A stretch of DNA of 64,000 nt, from the NCBI GenBank assembly GCA_026004875.1, contig BPJZ01000006.1:1-64000 (forward strand), in the 5' to 3' direction. Positions 9,050 through 18,834 of this stretch are shown in pieces. The DNA is from Candidatus Poribacteria bacterium (lineage in GTDB: Bacteria > Poribacteria > WGA-4E > GCA-2687025). The notes under the pieces are model-generated. The model was not told the origin of the DNA. It did not search any database and was given only the letters and a program-made list of their open reading frames with translations. Position 1 is the first letter of the stretch, and the number at the start of each line of letters is the position of its first letter. Both the position numbers and the translations under genes were made by a program.

Positions 9050-9123
9050 TGCCGGGTCGTCTAATGGTAGGACGCCAGGCTCTGGACCTGGTTGTGAGGG
9101 TTCGAGTCCTTCCCCGGCAACCA
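9050..9123 (+). tRNA. tRNA-Gln (anticodon CTG)
   Basis: A complete cloverleaf of 74 nt with CCA encoded. The acceptor stem TGCCGGG (9050-9056) pairs with CCCGGCA (9113-9119), followed by discriminator A and CCA (9121-9123). The anticodon stem CCAGG/CCTGG encloses CTCTGGA, placing CTG at 9082-9084. The T arm is GAGGGTTCGAGTCCTTC-like. U at position 1 paired to A72 is typical of tRNA-Gln. A run of T follows directly (9125-9130) and may end transcription. Confidence 0.95.
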
Positions 9124-9167
9124 GTTTTTTGTGCCCGTTTGGGACGCCTCCCACCGGACCGGTGCTC

Positions 9168-9173
9168 TATAAT
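9168..9173 (+). promoter_or_regulatory. Possible -10 element before aconitase
   Basis: A perfect TATAAT lies about 60 bp upstream of the aconitase start, but no good -35 is found at 16-19 bp. Aconitase could also be reached by read-through from the tRNA promoter. Confidence 0.35.
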
Positions 9174-9232
9174 GGAAGTAAGCAGTTCAACGCCTACCGC
9201 TTTGGTTGTGACGATGAGGGGAGACGGCCTCT

Positions 9233-11209
9233 ATGGGAATGAACCTGGTTCAGAAGATCATTGCCGACCATCTGGTCTGGGGGAAGATGGAGCCGGGCGA
9301 AAAGGTCGCCATCAAGATTGATCAGACGCTCCTTCAGGACGCCACCGGCACGATGGCCTTCTTGGAATTTGAGGCGATGGGCCTAGAGCGGGTCCAGACG
9401 GAGATCTCGGTCCAGTATGTAGACCACAACATGGCCCAGTTCGGCCCGGAGAACCACAACGACCATCTCTATCTGCAGTCGATCGCGGCCAAGACCGGTG
9501 TGTACTTCTCGCGGGCGGGAAACGGCATCTGCCACCAGGTGCACCTGGAGCGATTTGCCCGTCCCGGCGGGACGCTCCTGGGCTCCGACTCCCACACGCC
9601 CACCTGCGGCGGAATGGGGATGCTCGCGATCGGCGTGGGAGGGCTGGATGTCGCCTTGGCGATGGGCGGAGCCCCGTTTGTGATGGATTACCCCAAGGTG
9701 ATCGGCATCCGACTGACTGGCAAGCTGCAGCCCTGGGTCGCCGCCAAGGACATCATCTTTAAGGTCTTGGAGATCCTCACGACAAAAGGGAACGTCGGCT
9801 GTATCTTGGAGTACTTCGGTCCTGGCGTTCAGACGCTGAGCGTTCCGGAGCGGGCGACCATCACCAACATGGGCGCCGAGGTAGGGGTGACCACCTCGAT
9901 CTTTCCCTCCGACGAGCGCACGCGGGAGTACCTGGAGGCTCAGGACCGGGCAGAGGTCTGGAAGCCCCTAGCGCCAGACCCGGACGCTCAGTACGACCGG
10001 ATCATCGAGATCAATCTAGACGAGCTGGAGCCGCTGACGGCGGCGCCTTCTAGCCCGGACAACATCAAGCGCGTCCGGGACGTAGAGGGGATTGAGGTCC
10101 ATCAAGTCCTGGTCGGCTCCTGCACGAACAGCTCCTTGCGCGACCTGATGATCGTCGCTCGGATTCTGGAAGGTCGCCGGGTGCATCCGAACGTCCAGAT
10201 GGGGGTGACTCCCGGTTCTCGGCAGGTCTTTGAGATGATCGCCGCCAACGGCGCGCTGGCCACCTTCATCGCGGCTGGGTGTCGGATTCTGGAGTCGGCC
10301 TGCGGCCCCTGCATCGGTCAAGGCCTCTCCCCCGGAGACGGAAAGGTCAGTGTCCGTACCTTTAACCGGAACTTCAAGGGCCGGAGCGGCACAATGGACG
10401 ATTACGTCTATCTGGCCAGTCCGGAGACCGCCGCCGCTTGCGCCCTCACCGGGCGGATCACGGACCCGCGCGATCTGCCCCGGCTCTTTGGGATCGAATA
10501 TCCTCACTTCGAGTGGCCGCGCAAGTTCTGGATTGACGACTCGATGATCATCCCGCCGGCCGAGAACCCCGAGGAGGTGGAGATCATCCGTGGGCCGACC
10601 ATCGGGGCGCCGCCGGAGAACACCCCCATGCCCCAAACGATCAACGGCAAGGTGCTGATTAAGGTGGGCGATAAGATCACCACCGATCACATCATGCCCG
10701 CCGGGCCGTTCCTGAAGTACCGCTCGAACATCCCCGAGTACGCGAAGTACGTGTTTTACATCTTCAACGAGGCCGGGAAGCCGACCTTCGCAGAGCGGGC
10801 CCTGGAGTGGAAGAACCAAGGCGGACACGGGATCGTCGTCGGCGGCGAGAGCTACGGACAGGGCTCCTCGCGTGAACACGCGGCGATCTGCCCGATGTAC
10901 TTGGGAGTCAAGGCGAAGATCGCTAAGTCGTTTGAGCGGATTCATCGGCAGAACTTGATCAACTTTGGCATCGCGCCGCTGGTTTTTGCGGACCCCAGCG
11001 AGTACGACGCGATCGAGGAGGGGGACCTGCTCCGGATCGAAAACTTCCACGAACAGCTTCGGTCTGGACAGGTGACCGTCCACAACGTCACCAAGGACCG
11101 AAGCTTCGCCTGCACCCACGATCTGTCGGCCGACGACGTGGAGACGATCCTCCTTGGCGGAAAGTTGAACCAGGTGCGGGAGCAACGACGTAAGCAGATG
11201 CAGGGCTAG
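9233..11209 (+). CDS. Aconitate hydratase (Aquifex-type)
   Basis: A 658 aa [4Fe-4S] hydro-lyase that interconverts citrate and isocitrate in the TCA cycle. The large domain has GSDSHTPTCGGMG (about residue 120), the first cluster Cys in SCTNSS (about 297) and the other two in CGPC (about 356). The C-terminal swivel domain has GDKITTDHIMPAG and GGESYGQGSSREHAA. The length fits the shorter putative 'Aquifex-type' group rather than the roughly 900 aa AcnA/AcnB enzymes. GGGGAG lies upstream; ATG 9239 is an alternative start. A homoaconitase or isopropylmalate isomerase role is less likely, because both halves are fused. Confidence 0.9.
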   Translation: MGMNLVQKIIADHLVWGKMEPGEKVAIKIDQTLLQDATGTMAFLEFEAMGLERVQTEISVQYVDHNMAQFGPENHNDHLYLQSIAAKTGVYFSRAGNGICHQVHLERFARPGGTLLGSDSHTPTCGGMGMLAIGVGGLDVALAMGGAPFVMDYPKVIGIRLTGKLQPWVAAKDIIFKVLEILTTKGNVGCILEYFGPGVQTLSVPERATITNMGAEVGVTTSIFPSDERTREYLEAQDRAEVWKPLAPDPDAQYDRIIEINLDELEPLTAAPSSPDNIKRVRDVEGIEVHQVLVGSCTNSSLRDLMIVARILEGRRVHPNVQMGVTPGSRQVFEMIAANGALATFIAAGCRILESACGPCIGQGLSPGDGKVSVRTFNRNFKGRSGTMDDYVYLASPETAAACALTGRITDPRDLPRLFGIEYPHFEWPRKFWIDDSMIIPPAENPEEVEIIRGPTIGAPPENTPMPQTINGKVLIKVGDKITTDHIMPAGPFLKYRSNIPEYAKYVFYIFNEAGKPTFAERALEWKNQGGHGIVVGGESYGQGSSREHAAICPMYLGVKAKIAKSFERIHRQNLINFGIAPLVFADPSEYDAIEEGDLLRIENFHEQLRSGQVTVHNVTKDRSFACTHDLSADDVETILLGGKLNQVREQRRKQMQG

Positions 11210-11296
11210 GCTCTGCGGCGCGGTTGGGCCGATCTGTCCGGTCCAAAAGGCGCCCGTGAGTCTGGCGTGGATAGCCTTGGACCTCGTGACGTCACC

Positions 11297-11332
11297 GGGG
11301 CGAGACGCTTGTCTCTCGCCCCGTTGCTTTTT
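11297..11332 (+). terminator. Rho-independent terminator after aconitase
   Basis: A perfect 9 bp stem GGGGCGAGA/TCTCGCCCC with an 8 nt loop is followed a few bases later by five T (11328-11332). It separates the aconitase gene from accD. Confidence 0.8.
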
Positions 11333-11351
11333 CCTTGGGCTTCAGGTTCCC

Positions 11352-11381
11352 TTGAAAAGGCCGGGACGCTCCCGCTAGACT
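11352..11381 (+). promoter_or_regulatory. Promoter for accD-topA
   Basis: TTGAAA (11352-11357) and TAGACT (11376-11381) are 18 bp apart, between the aconitase terminator and accD. A strong AAGGAGGTG ribosome site follows just before the accD start. Confidence 0.5.
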
Positions 11382-11414
11382 TTCTCGGCGCCGGAGACAA
11401 GGAGGTGCTCCCTA

Positions 11415-12209
11415 ATGACCGAGACCGTCTCCTGTCAAGGATGTTCCCAGGCCGTTCCGAGGGCTCTTTTTGAGGAGCGGTGGAAGGTCTGTCCGAAGTG
11501 TGGCTATCACCATCCGCTGACGGCTCAGGAGCGGCTGGAGTTGCTGGTGGACCCGGGGAGCTTTGAGGAGTTCGACGCAGACCTTTATTCGGTGGATTTT
11601 TTGAACTTTCCCCGCTACCTGGAGCGTTTAGAGGCCTACCGGAAGGAGACGGGGCTCCCCTCGGAGATGTTGACCGGCTATGCCCAAGTGGGCGGCCATC
11701 GGTTGGTGATCGGGATCACCGACATGCGGTTCAACATGGGGAGCATGGGCTCGGTCGTTGGGGAGAAGATCACTCGCTGCTTTGAGCGGGCGATCGAAGG
11801 GCGACTGCCGGTGTTGATCGTCTCCGGCTCCGGGGCGGGTGCTCGGATGTACGAAGGGACTGTGGCGCTCATGCAGATGGCCAAGACTAGTGCGGCCGTT
11901 CGTCGTCATCATGAAGCGGGGCTGTTTTACATCAGCCTGATCACCCATCCGACGATGGGGGGGACGGCGGCCAGTTTCGTTTCGCTGGGCCATGTGATCC
12001 TCGCGGAGCCGGGGGCGATGATCGGCTTTGCTGGAGCCCGCGCCCGCGCCGCGATCGGCGAGCGAATGCCGCCGGAGCTCCAAACGGCGGAGTCGCTCCT
12101 CAAGCACGGGATGCTGGATGCGGTGATTCCCCGCGAACGGCTTCGGCCGGCGCTGATCTGGCTGCTTGGATTTCTCGCTGGAGAGCCGCCCACAACCGAC
12201 GGCAAGTGA
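11415..12209 (+). CDS. accD: Acetyl-CoA carboxylase carboxyltransferase beta subunit
   Basis: A 264 aa subunit that, with AccA, transfers carboxyl from biotin to acetyl-CoA to make malonyl-CoA for fatty acid synthesis. An N-terminal zinc ribbon uses Cys7, Cys10, Cys26 and Cys29 (CQGC, CPKC). The crotonase-fold core includes FNMGSMGSVVGEK, GARMYEG, THPTMGGTAASF and QTAESLLKHG. The length is slightly short but covers the whole domain. The start has AAGGAGGTG. The partner accA is not in the window; topA follows after 23 bp. Confidence 0.93.
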   Translation: MTETVSCQGCSQAVPRALFEERWKVCPKCGYHHPLTAQERLELLVDPGSFEEFDADLYSVDFLNFPRYLERLEAYRKETGLPSEMLTGYAQVGGHRLVIGITDMRFNMGSMGSVVGEKITRCFERAIEGRLPVLIVSGSGAGARMYEGTVALMQMAKTSAAVRRHHEAGLFYISLITHPTMGGTAASFVSLGHVILAEPGAMIGFAGARARAAIGERMPPELQTAESLLKHGMLDAVIPRERLRPALIWLLGFLAGEPPTTDGK

Positions 12210-12232
12210 GCGCAAGTTGCTGAGGAAGGTTC

Positions 12233-14514
12233 ATGCCCAGAGCTACCAAAAACCGGACCGGAACCAAACGCAAGGACACCACCCCTTCGAAGAGATCTCA
12301 GGAACCCCCCAAGGGCAACGGGGCGACGAGCAACGCCCGGCTGGTAATCGTTGAGAGCCCGGCCAAGGCGAAAACGATCAACCGGATCCTCGGTCAGGGC
12401 TACCTGGTGAAGGCCTCGATGGGACATATCCGGGACCTGCCCCCTTCGCGGGAGGCGGTGGACGTCGAGCACGACTTTCAACCGGAGTATGTGGTCATTG
12501 ACGGTAAAAAGAGGGTGCTCGCCGAGCTTAAGCGCGCAGCAAAGGGGGCCTCCGAGATTCTGCTCGCCGCCGACCCGGACCGCGAAGGAGAAGCAATCTG
12601 CTGGCACCTGGCCGACGAGCTTCGGACGGTGAAAAGGCCGATCCGACGCATCACCTTCAACGAGATCACCCCGGAGGCGGTGCGGCGGGCGCTGGAGCAT
12701 CCTCGCGAGATTGATCAGAACTTGGTGGACGCTCAACAGGCCCGGCGGGTGTTGGATCGGTTGGTCGGCTACCGAATCAGCCCGATCCTCTGGCGGAGCG
12801 TTCGCCCTGGCCTGAGCGCCGGTCGGGTTCAGTCGGTGGCGGTTCGCTTGATCTGCGAGCGGGAGGAGGAGATCCGCAACTTCCAGCCGGAGGAGTACTG
12901 GACGATCACCGCCCTACTGGAGACCGAGTCCGGCGAGCAGTTTTCGGCGCGGCTGTATCGGATCGGCGACGAGAAGCCTCAATACGGCACCTACGGCTTT
13001 GGGGTGGACGAGGCGCGAGCTCGGGAGATCGCCGCGGACGCCAAGGCTCAACCGTTCCGGGTCGAGTCGGTCGTTCGCCGGGAGCGGCGGCAGTCGCCGC
13101 GCCCGCCGTTCATCACGAGCACCCTCCAGCAAGAGGCCGCGCGAAAGCTGGGGTTCACCGCCCGAAGAACGATGTCGGTCGCTCAGAGCCTCTATGAGGG
13201 CGTCGAGGTCGGCGAGGAGACGGTCGGGCTGATCACCTATATGCGTACCGACTCGGTTCGGGTGGCCGAGGAGGCCCTTCAAGAGGTGCGCGGGTATATC
13301 GCTCAGACCTTCGGTGCGGACTATCGTCCGCTGCGCCCGCGTCGGTTTCGAGCCAGGCAAGGGGCTCAGGACGCTCACGAGGCGATTCGCCCCACCTCGG
13401 TCCTCCGGACGCCCGACTCGGTGCGCCCTTACCTGACTGAGGATCAGTACCCGGCTGTATCGGCTCATCTGGGAGCGGTTTGTCGCCAGTCAGATGGCCG
13501 ACGCCCTCTTTGATGTCACCACGGTTGAGGTGCGCGCGGGGAAGTACCTGTTCCGAGCTAGCGGATCTGTCGTGAAATTCCCCGGTTACTTGAGGCTTTA
13601 CACTGAAGCCCCTGAAGAGGAGTCCGGCGAAGAAGGCGACTCCTCCGGGACCCCGTTGCCGGAGGTGGCTCAGGGGGAACCGCTCCGGCCCTTAGAGATC
13701 ACGCCGCGGCAGCACTTCACGGAGCCTCCTCCTCGATATACCGAAGCCTCGCTGGTCAAGGCGCTTGAAGAGCTGGGGATCGGCAGGCCTAGCACCTACG
13801 CAACGATCATCTCCACCATTCAGGATCGGGGTTATGTTCGCAAGGTCGGCGGGCGCTTTCAGCCGACCGACGTGGGCGAGTTGGTGACCAAGCTGTTGAT
13901 CCGCAGCTTCCCGGAGATCCTTGATGTGGGTTTCACCGCCCGGATGGAATCGGAGTTGGACGAGATCGAGGAGGGGAAGCGCAACTGGGTCGCGATGCTC
14001 CGAGAGTTTTACGAACCGTTCTCCGCGCTTGAGAAGGCCTCCGATCGAATGTACGAAGAGCGGAAGCGGCTTGAGGAGGAGACCGAGATCCGTTGCGAAC
14101 AGTGCGGCCGACCAATGGTCGTTAAGTGGGGCCGATACGGCCGCTTTTTGGGTTGTAGCGGGTACCCCGAGTGTAAGAACACCCGACCTCTGGAAGGGGA
14201 TCGGCCTCGTCCCGAGCCGGTGGGGACCGGCGTTTCGTGTCCCAAATGTCAACGCGGGGAGCTGATGGAACGGCGCAGCCGTCGAGGGCGCACCTTCTAC
14301 GGGTGCTCGGAGTACCCTGACTGCGACTTTGTGATCTGGGACCCTCCCGTGCCGGACCTTCCCTGCCCGCGGTGTGGCGCGCCGTTTTTGACCCCTCCAT
14401 CGGACCAAGACTCGGCAGTACTATCAGTGCTACCGTCGGGAGGAGTGCGGCTATCGGTCGGAGCCGGAGCCGATCTCCGAGGACGAACCGTCCGTGGAGG
14501 CCGCCGAAGAGTAA
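12233..14514 (+). CDS. topA: DNA topoisomerase I (two frameshifts)
   Basis: A type IA topoisomerase that relaxes negative supercoils. The TOPRIM domain starts at about residue 38 with VIVESPAKAKTI, followed by DPDREGEAICWHL. The active-site Tyr is near 336 in ITYMRTDSVR. GRPSTYATIISTI marks the later core. Three C-terminal four-Cys zinc ribbons end the protein (CEQC...CSGYPEC, CPKC...CSEYPDC, CPRC...CYREEC). The frame breaks at C3 13450-13452 and C4 14392-14395; dropping one C from each gives about 759 aa ending at TAA 14512-14514. The N-terminal 35 or so residues are basic and low-complexity. The gene is essential in most bacteria, so the breaks are probably sequencing errors. Confidence 0.9.
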
Positions 14515-14644
14515 AGCCGGGTTCTCTAAGGGTTTCCCGGCCCCCCGTAAACGGGAGGGTTTGGCCAGGCGTTGGAGTTGGGGAGTTCTCACAAAGAGCT
14601 CACTGGCTTTTGGGTCTACCAGCGTAACGGCAAAGGTGAAGAAC

Positions 14645-15820
14645 ATGAGTCGGCGAGTGTGGCACTGGGCGATCTGGGCGGCGCTGGCGATCGGGGTTCC
14701 AACGATCGGCTGGTCGGCCGGTCGTCAGGGGGCGGTCATCTTGGAGCTCCCCCATCGCAGCGTTCGGGCGGCCGGCATGGGGGAGGTGTTCGCTGCCTAT
14801 GAGCAGGAAGTCAGCGCTCTGCTCTGGAACCCGGCGGCGATCGCCACGCTCTCTCGGCCGGAGATTCACAGCGCCTACAACTCTTTTGAGAAGGTCTTCG
14901 CCGAAGCCGGAGAGGGGCTCTTCTATTGGATGCTCGCCTGGGGAATGCCCCTGGGGAGTGCGGGAACCCTCGGCGCCTCTTTACAACTAAACGGAAAGGG
15001 TTCTATTGAGGTCACCACCGACTCCCCGGAAGTGGTGGCCGTTGAGGATCTGGGCACCGATTGGGTGCTCAGCTTGGCCTACGCCGATCGGCTAGGCTCC
15101 CATCTGCGCTTTGGGGTGGCCGCCAAGATCATCCGTTTGAACCTGGGAGTCGGATTTGAACAGGGCAGCTCGGCCACCTCCTACGCCCTGGACACCGGAG
15201 TTCAGTACGCCGGTCGCGCGGGGATCCCCTTTTCGCTGGGCCTCTCCGTCCTCAACGTCGGCACCCGCATTCAGTTCAAGGATGAGTACCAGAGCGATCC
15301 GCTGCCGCGAAAGTTTCGCGGCAGCTTGATCGTTCGTCCCTGGGACTCCAACGAGCTGCGGCTGTTGGTTGGAGCGGAGGTCGCTGCTGCGATTGATAAG
15401 CTGAGTCAGGATCGAAACGCCCCGGACTTCGTTCAGACAATTGAGGAACGCCTAGATGAGGCGGCTGAGTTGGGCGAGGAGTCTCCCTATTACGGGAAGA
15501 CCCGGAAGGAGCTAGAAGACGAGCTGATCCGGCAGCGAGGCGTTGGCATCTACGCCTTCTCGTGGGATCGGCTGGAGCGCTCGGTTGGGGCGGAGCTGTG
15601 GCTCTACGACCTGCTGGCGATCCGAGCGGGGTATAAGAAGTACGACGACATCGCCGAGCCGCCTGGGCTGGAACTGTTTGACCGGATCACCTTTGGGCTG
15701 AGCGTCAACGGGGCGCCGTTTGGGGTCCCGCTGGTCTTTGAGTACGCTAACGGCATCTGGGGCCCCGGTGGACCGACCAAGTCGCGGGTCAACAGCTTTG
15801 CGCTCTCCTTCGTCTTGTAG
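14645..15820 (+). CDS. PorV/UPF0164-like outer-membrane barrel protein
   Basis: A 391 aa exported protein with an N-terminal signal peptide (WAIWAALAIGVPTIGWSAG). The start of the mature part has RSVRAAGMGEVFAAYEQE...LLWNPAAIA, the typical opening of PorV/PorQ-like (UPF0164/DUF3308) barrels. Amphipathic strands follow, and the last residues NSFALSFVL have the aromatic/hydrophobic pattern of a final strand. Such proteins act in type IX secretion in Bacteroidetes but also occur in phyla without it, so no secretion role is claimed. The ATG at 14645 gives the signal peptide; the ribosome site is weak. DUF5683 follows after 25 bp. Confidence 0.75.
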   Translation: MSRRVWHWAIWAALAIGVPTIGWSAGRQGAVILELPHRSVRAAGMGEVFAAYEQEVSALLWNPAAIATLSRPEIHSAYNSFEKVFAEAGEGLFYWMLAWGMPLGSAGTLGASLQLNGKGSIEVTTDSPEVVAVEDLGTDWVLSLAYADRLGSHLRFGVAAKIIRLNLGVGFEQGSSATSYALDTGVQYAGRAGIPFSLGLSVLNVGTRIQFKDEYQSDPLPRKFRGSLIVRPWDSNELRLLVGAEVAAAIDKLSQDRNAPDFVQTIEERLDEAAELGEESPYYGKTRKELEDELIRQRGVGIYAFSWDRLERSVGAELWLYDLLAIRAGYKKYDDIAEPPGLELFDRITFGLSVNGAPFGVPLVFEYANGIWGPGGPTKSRVNSFALSFVL

Positions 15821-15845
15821 CCTTTCAGCAGAAAAGGAGGCCTCT

Positions 15846-16607
15846 TTGGCGTCGAGTCTCGCAACGGCCCTTCGTTGGTCGCTTTGGTCATTCCTTCTTG
15901 TGGCCTCCTGGAAGGTCTTGGCTCAGGAACCGTTCGATCTTCAGGCGGTTCGGGAGGAACTCCCCGCCTCGGATAGTGCCTATTTGGCCTCCTCTGGACC
16001 CAGTCCGGAGCTGGCCTTTTTGCTCTCTGCGGCGGTCCCCGGCGCTGGACAGCTTTACGCTGGGAAGAAACGGGGCTATCTCTACCTTCTGGCGGAGGGG
16101 GCGCTCTGGACGGGATATCTCCTCACCCGCCGGGACGCCCAAGAAAAGCGCGACGCCTATCTTCGGGAGGTTCGCGCCGGCGTCAACTTCGATGGGGTGG
16201 GCTCCTTTGAGACCTGGAACGAAGAGGACTACGAACACGCAACGCTCTACGACAACTGGCACAACGTCTACAACGATCAGGGCGGCGTCCCGGTCGAACG
16301 GGTCGGCAAGTGGTACTGGAAAGACCGCGAAGCCTTTAAGGATGCGGATCCGGAACTTGGGGAGGCGATTCCCCCTTCGACGCTTCGGCAGCGAGCCTTA
16401 CAGCTCCGCAACGAGAGCAACGATCGCTTCAAGACGGCCCGAACCGTCTTGGGGATCGTCGTCTTTCACCATCTCTTTAGCGCCATCGAGGCCCGAATTA
16501 CGACCAAGCGGTTGGCTCGCTCCCTAGCCGATTCCGGGCATTCGGTGCGCCTGGCCCTCGCGCCCGACTCGGCCCAGCTTCTCTGGAGCGTCTCCTTTGG
16601 GGAGTAG
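15846..16607 (+). CDS. DUF5683-type exported membrane protein
   Basis: A predicted protein of about 253 aa with an N-terminal signal (SLWSFLLVASWKVLAQ). The core resembles DUF5683: SAAVPGAGQLYAGKKRGYLYL followed by a hydrophobic helix, a variable middle and a second hydrophobic stretch LGIVVFHHLFSAIEA. The TTG at 15846 is preferred because AAAAGGAGG lies 7 bp upstream and the signal peptide begins there. It is probably co-transcribed with the PorV-like gene. The function is unknown; the family is often found near envelope proteins in diderm phyla. Confidence 0.7.
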   Translation: MASSLATALRWSLWSFLLVASWKVLAQEPFDLQAVREELPASDSAYLASSGPSPELAFLLSAAVPGAGQLYAGKKRGYLYLLAEGALWTGYLLTRRDAQEKRDAYLREVRAGVNFDGVGSFETWNEEDYEHATLYDNWHNVYNDQGGVPVERVGKWYWKDREAFKDADPELGEAIPPSTLRQRALQLRNESNDRFKTARTVLGIVVFHHLFSAIEARITTKRLARSLADSGHSVRLALAPDSAQLLWSVSFGE

Positions 16608-16711
16608 CCTTCCGGTTGTTCTTCCCTTCCTCGGTACCGTAATTACTAGCAAAGCCGAAGAGCGACTCTCGTTTTGGCCGGAGGCCATCTTCGACCTGAA
16701 GGGGGTGGGCA

Positions 16712-17260
16712 TTGCGCTGTAGGATCGGAGCGGTTGTGCTGTTAATGGGAGCGCTGTTCTGGGCCTGTGGGGAAGAGGGCGGTCCGGCTCGCTCTCAATC
16801 GCCGATGCCGGAGGACGCCCTCGAAGACACCCGGTTGGCAGCGCCCGACTTTACGTTAGAGCGCTGGGATGGGGGAAGCCTTTCGCTCTCCGACTATCGG
16901 GGACAGGTGGTGTTGGTGAACTTCTGGGCGACTTGGTGTGGCCCTTGTCGCGAGGAGATGCCCCTCTTTGAGGCACTCCGTCAGGAGTACCGCGGCGAGG
17001 GCTTCGAGGTGCTGGCGATCTCAGTGGACGAGGCGCCGGCCGAGGCCATTCCGGCCTATCTGGAGACGTTGGAGCGTCCGCTGAGCTATCCGCTGTTGAT
17101 CGGGACCGCGGAGGTGGCAGCCGAGTACGGCGTGCGGTTCCAGTTGCCGATGACGTTTCTCGTGGATCGGCAAGGGCGAATCGCTCACACGTTGGTCGGG
17201 GCCCAGCAACGGGAGACTTTGGAAGGGCTGGTTCGAAGCCTTTTGGAGGAGTCGGAATGA
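16712..17260 (+). CDS. TlpA/ResA-like thiol-disulfide oxidoreductase (lipoprotein)
   Basis: A 182 aa thioredoxin-fold protein. The N-terminal signal with Cys near residue 19 (ALFWACGE) suggests membrane anchoring as a lipoprotein. The AhpC/TSA-like fold has the redox motif WATWCGPCREEMP and the cis-Pro loop LPMTFLVD. Proteins of this kind reduce or shuffle disulfides on the periplasmic side, for example in cytochrome c maturation. The TTG start has GAAGGGGG upstream. Its stop overlaps the next lipoprotein start as ATGA. Confidence 0.85.
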   Translation: MRCRIGAVVLLMGALFWACGEEGGPARSQSPMPEDALEDTRLAAPDFTLERWDGGSLSLSDYRGQVVLVNFWATWCGPCREEMPLFEALRQEYRGEGFEVLAISVDEAPAEAIPAYLETLERPLSYPLLIGTAEVAAEYGVRFQLPMTFLVDRQGRIAHTLVGAQQRETLEGLVRSLLEESE

Positions 17261-17601
17261 GACGAGCTCTCCTAGCGGTTGGAGCGGTGCTGGCGTTTGG
17301 TCTGCTGGGCTGTGGGTCGATTCGCTGGACGGAGGAGGGGAGCCTCCAGATTCGTTGGGATCGTCCGACAGCGACCGTCGGTCCCCAAGAGCTGCGCGGG
17401 GTAGCTGCGGTTGGGCTGGGCCTTTCCCGCACGGCGGCGCCTTCCCGTTCGACACCCTCCGAGGGGACCGGTACGCTAGAGGGGCTCCTGCGCCGGTACG
17501 CGGCCCATCGGACGGAAGGCGCAGCTCTTTCTTCCGGCGGCCAGGACCCTACCGAACGGAGCGGCTCCTCCTGTGCCAACGGTGTGTGCACGATCTTTTA
17601 G
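17257..17601 (+). CDS. Small lipoprotein with C-terminal Cys pair
   Basis: A 114 aa protein with a clear lipoprotein signal (VLAFGLLGCGS). No known domain was recognised. It ends SSCANGVCTIF, so two Cys spaced C-x4-C lie six and eleven residues from the C-terminus; they could be a substrate of the overlapping TlpA-like protein. It starts within the TlpA stop (ATGA), and its end overlaps the start of the next gene, so the three are probably translated together. Confidence 0.65.
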   Translation: MRRALLAVGAVLAFGLLGCGSIRWTEEGSLQIRWDRPTATVGPQELRGVAAVGLGLSRTAAPSRSTPSEGTGTLEGLLRRYAAHRTEGAALSSGGQDPTERSGSSCANGVCTIF

Positions 17602-18810
17602 TCCTTTCTTGGCGATCGTTCTTCTTCTGGAGCTTGGGAGTCTCTGCGCCCAGGAACAGGAGCCTTCCCTTCTGCTTTGGAACCGGGGGAGCTACAACAA
17701 TCACCTGGAGCTAGGGTTAAGCCTGGACCCGAACACGACAGCGGTCGAGCGGGCCGACCCGCAGTTGAGCGGATGGGTTTGGGCGGTTGGAGGACGGTGG
17801 CGCTGGGCTCGACCGACTCCGTTGGGGACGGTGGGGGTGGGGCTAGCGCCTTCTCTGGAGCGCTACCGCGGGAGCGATCCGTTGATCGGGAACTTCAATG
17901 GTGGGACGCTGCCGGTTGAGCTAAGCTGGCGGCTTTCCGCCGAGTGGGGACCGCCGTTTGAACTTCGACTGTTTGGAGTGCGGCGGTCGCGGCGTGCCTC
18001 CGTCTACAACGGTTGGGAAAGCGGGATGGAGTTGGCTCTGGGTCGGGCGGTGCGCTATCGAGTTCGCCGGCTCCGCTTTGATGACGCCCGTTCCTCTCGG
18101 AGGGATTATCTCTTCATCGGTTCGTTGCGTCAGGAGCTCTCCGTCGAGGCCGATCTTTTTGTTGACGGTCCAATGGCCGCGCAGCTTCGGCTGAGGCAGC
18201 CAGCGGGAGCAGTTACGACCCGGTCCGAGACCGCCTCTTAGCTTTGGCGATCCAACAACCGCGGGGATTTCGTCGGTTGGACTGGCGGCAGCGAGGGGAA
18301 GCGATCGGGTTTTACCAACTGGCGCCGGCGCTTCTTCTTTCGTTGGGGGTTCAGCTCCGCTGGAACGACTCCAACGCGGCCTTTTATGACTTCTGGCTTT
18401 TGGAGCTTTGGGGAGGGGTCTTCTGGTCCGACTCTGAGGGTCGGTCGCTCCTTTTGGAGATTGGGGGAGGAGCGGTCCAGTTTCGTGGGCGCCCGATCAC
18501 TCCGGAGGGCCATCGCCGCGATCGTTCTTGGCGGTTGTTGGCGAGCGCTGAGCTCCCGCTTGGGGTCGGATGGAGTGTTCATCCTCGCCTTCGCTGGGTC
18601 CGGAACCGGACGAACGAGTCGCGAACGGCGTTGGAATTCCTTAACTTCGACCAGACGATCGTCGAGCTTCAGATCGAATGGCGCTGGGGAGCGGCCGAGA
18701 AGTCCCCGGAGGGTCGATCCCTGAGAGAAGGGCTGAGGGCGTTCGTCTTTCCAGAGGGAGAAGGGAAGGGTACCATACAAGCCGAACGAAGAGAGCAGCT
18801 TCGGCGCTAA
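17573..18810 (+). CDS. Outer-membrane beta-barrel protein (one frameshift)
   Basis: A signal peptide (LAIVLLLELGSLCAQ) is followed by alternating polar/hydrophobic strands rich in W, R and Y (GGRWRWARP, ELRLFGVRRSRRA, IVELQIEWRWG), as in a roughly 400 aa barrel. The first frame stops at 18239-18241. A second frame, open from about 18166, continues with SSYDPVRDRLLALAIQQPRG and more strands to 18810, with no ribosome site of its own. I read both as one gene of about 412 aa with a one-base loss between 18166 and 18235. GTG 17573 or 17582 could be the start. No family was identified. Confidence 0.6.
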
Positions 18811-18834
18811 AATTCATCGGGAAACTGGAGTGCG

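Noticed and set aside
8939-9154. Minus-strand open frame of 71 aa across tRNA-Gln
   Set aside because: Contains GEGLEPSQPGPEPG-type sequence, a well-known false translation through tRNA genes. The tRNA is clear.
10016-11185. 389 aa minus-strand frame opposite aconitase
   Set aside because: A shadow of a high-GC gene; no family motif and the plus-strand gene is certain.
12233-14514. topA and other broken genes as true pseudogenes
   Set aside because: Breaks are single-base changes in short C/G runs in essential genes, with both sides fully conserved; sequencing error is simpler.
14515-14644. CCCG-taaa-CGGG hairpin after topA as a terminator
   Set aside because: The stem is only four pairs and no T run follows.
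18244-18810. A separate 188 aa gene after the barrel's stop
   Set aside because: No ribosome site or signal peptide; the frame reads upstream through SSYDPVRDRLL, so it is better joined to the preceding gene.
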